Shown here in pieces: positions 35,137 to 42,497 of a stretch of 59,281 nucleotides of DNA. The notes beneath the pieces were generated by a model. The model saw only the letters and a program-made list of their open reading frames with translations, made no database searches and was not told the DNA's origin. The stretch covers positions 1-59,281 of the forward strand of contig JAKAFM010000004.1 in assembly GCA_021817905.1 (NCBI GenBank), written 5' to 3'. This DNA comes from a bacterium (GTDB lineage Bacteria > Patescibacteriota > Microgenomatia > UBA12405). The first letter of the stretch is position 1; each line of letters starts with the position of its first letter. The position numbers and the translations under genes are program-made.

Positions 35137-35216
35137 ACATATTTGATATGTAATATACATTATAGGCTCTTTAAATATTGATTTAGAAGCCTAAAAGGGG
35201 TACAATGGCGGATATG
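35137..35216 (+). repeat. Duplicated upstream region, copy 2
   Basis: Partner of 29347-29426. In this copy the inverted repeat is perfect: ACATAT, TTG, ATATGT at 35137-35151, centred about 34 bases upstream of the -35 box and thus well placed for an operator or activator site. Confidence 0.85.
35178..35206 (+). promoter_or_regulatory. Promoter of surface module 2
   Basis: -35 TTGATT (35178-35183), 17-nt spacer, -10 TACAAT (35201-35206). As in copy 1 the -10 covers the first ATG (35205), leaving ATG 35214 as the start of a leaderless message. Confidence 0.75.
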
Positions 35217-36644
35217 AGTAATGTGGATCGTGATAGCTCACCTAAGCCCCTGACTAAAATATCCAGAAGGGATTTTTTAAGAATTGGGATGGTAGCAGGC
35301 GCCGGGACAGTATTAGCGGCTTGTGAAGCAGTCCAGAAAAAAATTACTCCAGTGGCTCAATTCATAGATACGGCTACTCCAAAAGCATCAGCAACTGAAA
35401 AAGCATCAGCAACTCCTCAGCCAGCAGCATCAGCAACCGCAGCAAAAGTCATAGAAACAGCCACTCCAGTACCAACCGCTTCTTTGGGAGCAGTGGAAGT
35501 TTTAGGAGCTGGTGATTCAACACCACTAGGGATAGTTGATCAGGCAAGCTTACAAACAATAACGGAAAAGATGGGAGCCGGAGTGACGGTCTATTTGGAA
35601 GCTGATAAACCAAGTGGGACTATTGCCCAAGCAGGAAATGACTATCAAGGAACTATTTCACAAGTGCCAAAGGAGCTAATGGTTAAAGGGATAAAGTATG
35701 CTTTACAGTTATCAAACACACCATCAAAGACACCCGGGATTAACTATCTGTCAACTGATGGGAAGAATACCTCATTAACACTAGACAATCAGTGGGGAGG
35801 TTCTGGTTTGAACGCAGCTGTGAAGACAGTTTTCTTATATCAAACAACCGATAAACCAGATGAAGTTCTGGCAGCAATTGCTTTAAATAATGGAGAGGTG
35901 GTTAAGGGGAATAGTAATAAAGTGAGAGAGGGGCAAGCTACAGCTGAGGCGACAGCGGTAACAGAATTTACGAATGCGCAATTGAGTGAGATATTGTCTC
36001 ACAAAGATGAACATGGTTATTTTAATGACCCACACTGGGTTGAGGCATTACAACAAATTACAGCTCCATTAGGGGGAAAGGATGCTTTAACTTGGATAAA
36101 GAATATAAATACCTTAGCTAAACCAAATTTTGATAATGATGCGTGGTTGAAGGTTAAAGGAAAAAGTAGAAATTTTGGTGGTTATACGCCGGTTAAGTTT
36201 GATACACCTGGAGTTTATTACAATGCAGATGGCGTTACTCCCGTTGGATTTGTTGGTAACATAGAAGGTTTAGTGAAAGGTATGGATACTAAATTAGGTG
36301 GTATTGATAATAATTATGGCGGAATGTTAGTATCGTTTAGTAAAGATGATATGGTGCATACGCTGGTCTTTGCTCCTGATTCTTTTGGAATAAATAATAT
36401 TTCTTTTTTTGATGCAAATAAGCAGAAATATGTACCTGATCGTGATATCCAGAACATGATGAACTTGTACAAAAGTATTGGTGATATTTTGCTTAACAAA
36501 CCTTGTTATGTCATTGCTACCGGTAGAGGAATGATTCCGATCTTACATGAGATTGTTATGGCTTCTCAAGTACAAGCAATAACAGGAGTAGACTTAAAGG
36601 AACTTAAGGATAGGTATGGAGTGTCCACACATATACGTGAGTAA
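35214..36644 (+). CDS. Module lipoprotein A2 with Tat signal
   Basis: A 476-residue protein. The N-terminus has a twin-arginine motif (S-R-R-D-F-L-R-I-G) followed by a hydrophobic stretch and lipobox V-L-A-A-C, so it should be exported folded by Tat and lipidated. An Ala/Thr-rich repeat linker with K-A-S-A-T units follows. The next domain, about 150 residues, matches A1 (A-S-L-G-A-V-E-V-L-G-A-G-D-S-T). The C-terminal 230 residues differ completely from A1. I recognise no family. It differs from A1, whose signal lacks the RR pair, so the two copies use different export routes. Confidence 0.75.
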   Translation: MSNVDRDSSPKPLTKISRRDFLRIGMVAGAGTVLAACEAVQKKITPVAQFIDTATPKASATEKASATPQPAASATAAKVIETATPVPTASLGAVEVLGAGDSTPLGIVDQASLQTITEKMGAGVTVYLEADKPSGTIAQAGNDYQGTISQVPKELMVKGIKYALQLSNTPSKTPGINYLSTDGKNTSLTLDNQWGGSGLNAAVKTVFLYQTTDKPDEVLAAIALNNGEVVKGNSNKVREGQATAEATAVTEFTNAQLSEILSHKDEHGYFNDPHWVEALQQITAPLGGKDALTWIKNINTLAKPNFDNDAWLKVKGKSRNFGGYTPVKFDTPGVYYNADGVTPVGFVGNIEGLVKGMDTKLGGIDNNYGGMLVSFSKDDMVHTLVFAPDSFGINNISFFDANKQKYVPDRDIQNMMNLYKSIGDILLNKPCYVIATGRGMIPILHEIVMASQVQAITGVDLKELKDRYGVSTHIRE

Positions 36645-36676
36645 TCGTTGAGTTGTGGTGAGTGTAGATAAAATTA

Positions 36677-36682
36677 TATACT
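36677..36682 (+). promoter_or_regulatory. -10 box (TATACT) upstream of B2
   Basis: TATACT ends 6 nt before the ATG at 36689, which would allow separate leaderless transcription of B2-C2 from A2. Confidence 0.45.
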
Positions 36683-36688
36683 GTTTAG

Positions 36689-37225
36689 ATGAAGCTTTAT
36701 TTTGTCGGGGCTGTGGTTGTAATAATTATTGCCATGTCTTTGTTTGTGGCTTCTCGGTTTTCAAATGATGGTTCTCAAATAATTTATCAGACTACTGGTT
36801 TGAGGTCCTATGATTTGGGTGGAGTGGGAATTTTAAAAAATGCCAATGGGGTTCCTTATTTATTTAAAGGGTTTCTTGAAAGTTGGAATGTTGACGGTAA
36901 CGGAGACATTGTAGTTAAGGCAAGTAGCGGATCTGGGCAAACATTTGAAGGGGTCGTAAAATTGAATCCCAATTTAGGTTTTCAGACACTCTTATTTGAT
37001 GAACAACTGACAAGGTTATTAAACAGCCCGTATGAGATGACCAAAATGGGTAAAATGAGCGATTTGAGCAGGAGCCAGTTAGTCGGAATTTTGAAAACGG
37101 GCCGTTTTATGGCTTTTGGATATGCTCTTCAATTAATAAACAATACCAACGTGAACATTATTATGGAAAACGACAGGCCGGTGATTCGCACTTGTTATAT
37201 TAGAAGTTATGGTAAATTGTTATAG
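36689..37225 (+). CDS. Module membrane-anchored protein B2
   Basis: A 178-residue protein with an N-terminal transmembrane helix (about 4-22) and an extracytoplasmic domain rich in Gly, Asn and Leu. It sits in the same slot as B1 and is of similar size, but has only one Cys and little recognisable identity with B1. Function unknown. C2 begins immediately after its stop. Confidence 0.62.
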   Translation: MKLYFVGAVVVIIIAMSLFVASRFSNDGSQIIYQTTGLRSYDLGGVGILKNANGVPYLFKGFLESWNVDGNGDIVVKASSGSGQTFEGVVKLNPNLGFQTLLFDEQLTRLLNSPYEMTKMGKMSDLSRSQLVGILKTGRFMAFGYALQLINNTNVNIIMENDRPVIRTCYIRSYGKLL

Positions 37226-37226
37226 T

Positions 37227-40220
37227 ATGCGTACGTTTTGGTTAGTGATAATTTTTGGGATTTGGAGCGCTTTGACCTTTTATACGGGCTTTAAAAAACC
37301 GGTGTTGGCAGCGGTATGTTGTGCCAGTGATGGTACTTGTCCGGGAGGAACGACCTGTTCTAATTGTCCGGCAAATATGTCATGTGCATGTCCTGGGTAT
37401 GGAACGTGCATTGATCCTAATGCGATTCCAACTACTTCTTGTTCAACCTATGGTCAACAATGCGGGGCAAATGGGGTTCAAAGTGCCTGTTGTAGTGGTT
37501 ATATTTGTAATGCTAACACATGCCAACCTATACCTACCAGTACGCCTGTTCCTGCTGGAGTGACACCAATTTCAACAGCACCGGCCGTAACTAGCTGTTC
37601 GGGTTGGTGTACGAACGCTGGGGATACATGTCAGGCTCATGGTTTGCCGACGGCATCCGGAACATGTAGTAATGGTGGACAATGTTGTGGAACAACTACG
37701 GTGGTGCAGTCTTGTGGTACTGGCTGTTGTGATTCTACCCCGGTTAGTTATATGAACTTAACCTGCTTGACAAATACAAGTCAGTTGCGTCTTGATTGGC
37801 AGCCATCAGTTGACACCTATAGTTGTATTTCGCATGGGGTTTCGCTGGTTCATTCACCTGATTGGTGGGATCCGTTTTATTCTCAAAATTTTGCGGCTTC
37901 GGCATCAACAACAACGCTTTCTATTACTAATACGTCTGCCTATCAGGACTATACTGTTTCTACCAGCGGAACTCAGACGGGAACCAATATAAGCTGGGCA
38001 GCGTGGTATAACCCAATAACTTCCAAAAATTCTTCTCAAAATGGTGATCGATCATTTTCCTGTACGGATCGGATGGGGCGAGTAATTGATAAAAGTAATA
38101 AGGGAATCCCGGGGGTATTGTTGGATATTTATAAATGTTCAACGTCTGGATATTGCGGACAAAGTGGCACCTTAGTAACTACAGAAACAACTGATAGCAG
38201 TGGCTATTATTATGTTCCCTACGGATCAGTTTTTCCGGGGGCGATAGCGACGCGACATGCTCAAGATGCTATTAATTACGGATGGGTAGAAACAAGTTAT
38301 GCAGTGTTTCCCCACGATACTACCTGGGGGTTGGTAACACCGAGCGGAGGGACATCATACAGTGATCAGAATACAAAATATTCCGGCGGTTCATCTGACT
38401 GCGCTTACCCGTCAAGCATGGCGGCACACCCTTATTCGGGTCTATGTAACTTTACGGCTACTGTTTCGCCTCCAACTTTTACAGATTTAACTATCAACAA
38501 TGTAAACGGGACGACATCACAAGCAACCAGCGGGGTACTTCTTGATGGGGCTTTAGTAAATCCCGAAAATGTTTCCGGGGTAGGAGTCAGTGTTAATCAA
38601 ATTTGTGATAGCTCGTTTGCTAACCAAACAAATAATAGTCGAGATGTTTCATTTAGAATTAATGTATCAGACGCTACCAAGTGGCAAGATATTCAAAAAG
38701 TGGCTTTGAGAATGAGTAATGGGGGGAACTCTTTAACCGTATGGATGAATAACGTCGGGGCGGGACAGACCTCTCCGGGAGCACTAACGTTGACCATTGA
38801 TCCGGCAAGTACGACATCGATGGCTTCAAATGTATCATTTTATGGAAATAATAATCCGCCGATTATAAATGCACTTAGCTCAACCAGTGTAATGGCAGTG
38901 ATTCCGTTGCGATTTACAAAAAGCTTCCCTTCGGCCTTGTACAATTTGCAGGTTTATGCAATTGACACTAATGGGATTTTGATTCCGGGTTCGACTAGTG
39001 GGTGGGTTGATTCCGGAAGAGAGTTTAAAGTATGGAATTGCGGCGTGGCTACCCAAGGAACCATCTATGATGCTAGTGGTTCAAACAGCCTTGATGTTCA
39101 AGCATGTGCAGCTTCAGCCTTTACAACGGTTTATACCAATCCCCATAATTTAGCCAACACGCTTGATTTTGCCTGGACAGCGAATCTAGCCACCATAGTA
39201 CCAGCGACGATTACCAATAACGCATTGTATGCCACTAACTCGCCATTAACTTGGGGACAGAGTTTTCAACCGACATTTAATACCAATTTTGATTTGCCAG
39301 GACCAATCGGAAGAGTTAACGGCGGACAGGCATGCATTGGAACCGGGCCGATTAACTTGGCCGCTAAGGATGGCAGTGGGGCATATTTGGTCAACCCATA
39401 CGCTAATTTACCGACATTACAACTTGATTTTGCGGGGATACGTAATCAAGATTCCTGGTATCAAGTAGTCGGTGGTGGGGTGCAATCAGATAGGACATTA
39501 TATAATGCCGTTCCCGTTACCTGCAGTGTCAGTAACAGTACTACTCCGGGAAGCTGTATTCCGGCAGTGTCAATTAGTAGTACGGGGAATTTAAACAGTG
39601 GATTGGTCGCCGGTAAGAGTGGAATTACTAATACTAATGGCTGTAGTAGTAGTCAATGTTTTAACGGCTATCCCGACCCAGAGCGAAACTGGAGTATTAA
39701 TGGAACTAATATTTCAACCGTACCTATCATGGATTATAACAAACTTATTAGTCAGCTCTATTTTCAATCTGGGATAGGAACTACGATGATTTTTGACAGT
39801 AATCCCAGCGCCAATACCCTGGCTTGGCAAACTATTAGCGGTGATACTAATCAAGTTGTATTTGTTGATACTAAAGGTCAAGGATTACTTATTAATGCTA
39901 ATTTAGTTTTACCGGCTAATGACTACATAGTCATCATTGTTAACGGCAATGTCACCATCGACCCATCAGTATCTCGACTTGATGGTATTTATATTTCAAC
40001 TGGTGCGATTGGGGCTGCAGGTCAAAGTCCAACCGATAATCAACTGGTCATCAACGGATCATTGTTTGGCAAGACACTTTCGTTTACCAGGAGCTATACA
40101 ACGGCTTCTCTTAATAATACCCAACCGGCAGTAAAGATTAACTACCAACCGGGATACATGGTACTTTTGCCTCAGAAGGTGTTTAGAAACATAGGAGCTT
40201 GGTCACAGGGAGCGCAGTGA
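37227..40220 (+). CDS. Giant Cys-rich secreted surface protein C2
   Basis: A 997-residue protein from ATG 37227; an upstream ATG at 37209 would lengthen the signal peptide. Signal peptide, then about 150 residues with many Cys (C-C-A-S-D-G, C-S-N-C-P-A-N-M-S-C-A-C). A domain resembling a carboxypeptidase-regulatory/SdrD-B fold follows (G-R-V-I-D-K-S-N-K-G-I-P-G-V, then T-D-S-S-G-Y-Y-Y-V-P). Beta-rich regions precede the roughly 430-residue C-terminal part shared with C1 (D-F-A-G-I-R-N-Q-D, then G-K-S-G-I-T-N-T-N-G-C). The N-terminal half is not homologous to C1 in order, so the copies present different heads on a common tail. Confidence 0.75.
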   Translation: MRTFWLVIIFGIWSALTFYTGFKKPVLAAVCCASDGTCPGGTTCSNCPANMSCACPGYGTCIDPNAIPTTSCSTYGQQCGANGVQSACCSGYICNANTCQPIPTSTPVPAGVTPISTAPAVTSCSGWCTNAGDTCQAHGLPTASGTCSNGGQCCGTTTVVQSCGTGCCDSTPVSYMNLTCLTNTSQLRLDWQPSVDTYSCISHGVSLVHSPDWWDPFYSQNFAASASTTTLSITNTSAYQDYTVSTSGTQTGTNISWAAWYNPITSKNSSQNGDRSFSCTDRMGRVIDKSNKGIPGVLLDIYKCSTSGYCGQSGTLVTTETTDSSGYYYVPYGSVFPGAIATRHAQDAINYGWVETSYAVFPHDTTWGLVTPSGGTSYSDQNTKYSGGSSDCAYPSSMAAHPYSGLCNFTATVSPPTFTDLTINNVNGTTSQATSGVLLDGALVNPENVSGVGVSVNQICDSSFANQTNNSRDVSFRINVSDATKWQDIQKVALRMSNGGNSLTVWMNNVGAGQTSPGALTLTIDPASTTSMASNVSFYGNNNPPIINALSSTSVMAVIPLRFTKSFPSALYNLQVYAIDTNGILIPGSTSGWVDSGREFKVWNCGVATQGTIYDASGSNSLDVQACAASAFTTVYTNPHNLANTLDFAWTANLATIVPATITNNALYATNSPLTWGQSFQPTFNTNFDLPGPIGRVNGGQACIGTGPINLAAKDGSGAYLVNPYANLPTLQLDFAGIRNQDSWYQVVGGGVQSDRTLYNAVPVTCSVSNSTTPGSCIPAVSISSTGNLNSGLVAGKSGITNTNGCSSSQCFNGYPDPERNWSINGTNISTVPIMDYNKLISQLYFQSGIGTTMIFDSNPSANTLAWQTISGDTNQVVFVDTKGQGLLINANLVLPANDYIVIIVNGNVTIDPSVSRLDGIYISTGAIGAAGQSPTDNQLVINGSLFGKTLSFTRSYTTASLNNTQPAVKINYQPGYMVLLPQKVFRNIGAWSQGAQ
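40032..40220 (+). repeat. Near-identical 3' end of C2 (copy 2)
   Basis: Partner of 34873-35061. The two copies end at their stop codons (TAA and TGA respectively) with the same last residues, G-A-W-S-Q-G-A-Q. Confidence 0.85.
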
Positions 40221-40295
40221 TTGTTTGATATTTTCAGATTAATCTCAGTTTATAGACTTATGATAGCTACAGGCAATTATTAGTTATCTATAAAA

Positions 40296-40730
40296 ATGAA
40301 TAAAAATATGTTGGCTGTGGTTTTGTTAGTTGTTGGACTGATTGGGGGTTTTGTTGGTGGAATGCAATACCAAAAAGGTCAAATTTCGACAAGTACGAAC
40401 GGGAACGGAGTCCAATTCCGGCGGGGGGCTGGCGGATTAGGGGCTAATGGTTTCAGAGCAACCTTGGGTACTATTTTGAATGCCGATGCGTCGACTATGA
40501 CGGTTAAGCTCCAGGATGGCAGCAGTAAAATTGTGATTCTTAATTCTAAAACTACCATCGGTAAAACGACCGAAGCAACAGCAACCGACTTGACCGCAGG
40601 ACAGACTGTCCAAGTGTTTGGAACTACTAATAGTGACGGAAGTGTGACGGCGTCAAATATTCAACTTAATCCGATTATGCGACAAAGACCAGAAGCAGGT
40701 GGGACGGTTACTCCGGCTACAAAGCTGTAA
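40296..40730 (+). CDS. DUF5666-like secreted protein
   Basis: A 144-residue protein with an N-terminal anchor/signal helix (about 6-24) ending G-G-M-Q-Y-Q-K-G. A Gly/Arg-rich spacer follows, then a small beta-barrel-like domain: G-T-I-L-N-A-D-A-S-T-M-T-V-K-L-Q-D-G-S and L-T-A-G-Q-T-V-Q-V-F-G. This pattern is that of DUF5666 proteins, common extracytoplasmic proteins of unknown role. It lies after surface module 2 but has its own A+T-rich upstream region with a TATAAA-like box close to the ATG. Confidence 0.65.
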   Translation: MNKNMLAVVLLVVGLIGGFVGGMQYQKGQISTSTNGNGVQFRRGAGGLGANGFRATLGTILNADASTMTVKLQDGSSKIVILNSKTTIGKTTEATATDLTAGQTVQVFGTTNSDGSVTASNIQLNPIMRQRPEAGGTVTPATKL

Positions 40731-40765
40731 TCCGGGATAACTGATATGTTAACAGTGTCAGTTTG

Positions 40766-40774
40766 TGGTACCAT
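40766..40774 (+). promoter_or_regulatory. Extended -10 (TGG-TACCAT) of the msrB-msrA operon
   Basis: Ends 5 nt before the ATG at 40780. If it is the promoter, the in-frame GTG at 40765 cannot be the start. Confidence 0.45.
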
Positions 40775-40779
40775 ATTTT

Positions 40780-41151
40780 ATGGATTACCATAAGCTGACA
40801 CCAGAGGAGGAAGCGGTCATAGTTCAACAACAGACAGAAGCCCCCTTTACAGGTGAATATAATGACTTTTGGAAGGAGGGTATCTATGTCTGTCGACGGT
40901 GTGATAATCCCCTTTTTGATTCGAAGGCTAAGTTTGAAGCAGGTTGCGGTTGGCCAAGCTTTGATCGGGAAATTAAAGGTGGCGTAAAGCGAATACCAGA
41001 TAGAGACGGTATGAGGATGGAGATACTTTGTGCTCGATGCGGCGGACATCTAGGGCACGTATTTGGAGGAGAAGGAATGACACCCCAAAATACAAGGCAC
41101 TGTGTAAATTCACTAGCAATTAAATTTATCAAAAAAAATAGTGAAAAATGA
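40780..41151 (+). CDS. msrB: Peptide-methionine (R)-S-oxide reductase MsrB
   Basis: A 123-residue single-domain MsrB. Zinc-binding C-x2-C pairs are visible in V-C-R-R-C and C-A-R-C-G-G-H-L-G-H-V-F. G-C-G-W-P-S-F is conserved, and the catalytic Cys is in R-H-C-V-N-S near the C-terminus. It reduces methionine-R-sulfoxide in proteins using thioredoxin. The msrA gene overlaps its last 11 bases. Confidence 0.95.
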   Translation: MDYHKLTPEEEAVIVQQQTEAPFTGEYNDFWKEGIYVCRRCDNPLFDSKAKFEAGCGWPSFDREIKGGVKRIPDRDGMRMEILCARCGGHLGHVFGGEGMTPQNTRHCVNSLAIKFIKKNSEK

Positions 41152-41638
41152 TAATGAAGTCATTGTTTTAGGAGGTGGGTGTTTTTGGTGTGTGGAGGCT
41201 GTTTACCAACAGGTTACTGGAGTTGTATCAGTTGAGCCGGGTTATGCCGGAGGAACCATAGCGAACCCCAGCTATGAACAGGTATGTGGTGGAAAAACAG
41301 GACATATTGAGGTGGTTAAAATAACCTATAATTCCGCGCTTTTGTCACTTAGTACGCTACTGGAAATCTTTTGGAAAACACATGATCCGACCTCATTTGA
41401 TCGGCAAGGAAATGATGTGGGGAGCCAGTACCGAAGCGTTGTTTTTTATACCACTGAAAACCAAAAAAGGGAGGCAGAAAGGGAAAAACAAGCGATCGAT
41501 GGAGCAGTAACTGAAATTCGACCTTTGGAAATATTTTATCCAGCTGAGGCCTATCACCACGACTACTATGAACGGCACAAAAACGAACCTTATTGTCAGC
41601 TGGTGATTGCACCAAAATTACGGAAATTAGGACTTTAA
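41141..41638 (+). CDS. msrA: Peptide-methionine (S)-S-oxide reductase MsrA
   Basis: A 165-residue protein starting at GTG 41141, inside the msrB 3' end. The catalytic motif G-G-G-C-F-W-C is intact, followed by E-P-G-Y-A-G-G and D-P-T-S-F-D-R-Q-G-N-D-V-G-S-Q-Y-R-S, as in canonical MsrA. It reduces methionine-S-sulfoxide, complementing MsrB. The separate but coupled pair indicates exposure to oxidants. Confidence 0.96.
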   Translation: MKNDNEVIVLGGGCFWCVEAVYQQVTGVVSVEPGYAGGTIANPSYEQVCGGKTGHIEVVKITYNSALLSLSTLLEIFWKTHDPTSFDRQGNDVGSQYRSVVFYTTENQKREAEREKQAIDGAVTEIRPLEIFYPAEAYHHDYYERHKNEPYCQLVIAPKLRKLGL

Positions 41639-41674
41639 TCGAATTTATGATTCGCAAATACGCATTAATTGAGG

Positions 41675-41680
41675 TACAAT
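41675..41680 (+). promoter_or_regulatory. -10 box (TACAAT) of the RRM gene
   Basis: Preceded 18 nt upstream by TTCGCA (41651-41656). It lies 73 nt before the ATG at 41754, giving one of the few long 5' leaders in the window. Confidence 0.45.
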
Positions 41681-41753
41681 ATAGGAGTAGGGAGTTTTTT
41701 TTATCCAACAAGATTGAAAAGCCGCTACAGATTATTAATTATTTTAGGACCTT

Positions 41754-42107
41754 ATGGCAAAAAAATTGTATGTCGGCGGCTTGTCTTTCCAGACGACCAA
41801 TGATACTTTAGCCGCAGCATTCGCTCAGGCTGGTACCGTCGTATCCGCGGTTGTTATTATGGATAAATTCTCCGGTAAATCGAAGGGATTCGGTTTTGTG
41901 GAAATGTCAACCGACGAAGAAGCTACAGCTGCTATTGAAATGTGGAATGAGAAGGAACTCGATGGCCGTATGGTTCGAGTTAACGAAGCTCGCCCCATGG
42001 AAGATAGACCTCCTCGTCAGGACAACTATTCTCGAAGTGGATCGAGTCGTGGTTTTGGTGGTGGAAGCAACGGCGGAAGCCGCAGTGGCGGTCACAACCG
42101 TTACTAA
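41754..42107 (+). CDS. RRM-domain RNA-binding protein
   Basis: A 117-residue protein with one RNA recognition motif. RNP2 is L-Y-V-G-G-L and RNP1 is K-G-F-G-F-V-E-M, both with the aromatic RNA-stacking residues. A Gly/Ser/Arg-rich tail (about 85-117) follows. Such proteins are known from cyanobacteria and CPR and are thought to act as RNA chaperones or in cold adaptation. An AGGA sequence precedes the ATG within the long leader, and a strong terminator follows, so it is a single-gene unit. Confidence 0.93.
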   Translation: MAKKLYVGGLSFQTTNDTLAAAFAQAGTVVSAVVIMDKFSGKSKGFGFVEMSTDEEATAAIEMWNEKELDGRMVRVNEARPMEDRPPRQDNYSRSGSSRGFGGGSNGGSRSGGHNRY

Positions 42108-42130
42108 GTTTCTGTTGAAATTTAAAAAGT

Positions 42131-42159
42131 CCTCCGATGTATGTCGGGGGATTTTTTTT
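42131..42159 (+). terminator. Rho-independent terminator of the RRM gene
   Basis: A stem of seven pairs (CCTCCGA with TCGGGGG, one G-T pair) with a six-base loop, followed by eight T. Confidence 0.88.
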
Positions 42160-42179
42160 GGAATCAAATCAAGAACGTG

Positions 42180-42185
42180 TATAAT
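42180..42185 (+). promoter_or_regulatory. -10 box (TATAAT) of the DUF4342 gene
   Basis: A perfect TATAAT ends 8 nt before the ATG at 42194. Confidence 0.6.
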
Positions 42186-42193
42186 TTTGGTAG

Positions 42194-42439
42194 ATGAAAA
42201 CAAAAAAAGAGGAGACTTTTCAAGTTAATGGAGAGGATTTAATTAAAAAAGTTAAGGAACTTATCAACGAGGGAAATATTCGTCAAATTTCTATTGTCGA
42301 TAAAAATGAAAAAACTTTAATCGTTTTACCGTTAACGCTCGGAGTAGTTGGTGCTATTTTAGTGCCGGCATTAGCGGCGGTGGGGGCGATTGCAGCTTTG
42401 GTAACCGAGTGCACCATTAAGGTCGAGCGAAGGGCATAA
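42194..42439 (+). CDS. DUF4342 protein
   Basis: An 81-residue protein: a polar N-terminal half (G-E-D-L-I-K-K-V-K-E-L-I-N-E-G-N-I-R) and a hydrophobic helix L-P-L-T-L-G-V-V-G-A-I-L-V-P-A-L-A-A-V-G. This is the DUF4342 pattern. The role is unknown. The single membrane helix would leave a short basic tail. Confidence 0.8.
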   Translation: MKTKKEETFQVNGEDLIKKVKELINEGNIRQISIVDKNEKTLIVLPLTLGVVGAILVPALAAVGAIAALVTECTIKVERRA

Positions 42440-42497
42440 TATTTGATAAGGGCGTATAGAGCGATGATTAAGAACTTTGGATATCGTAATTGAGTAG

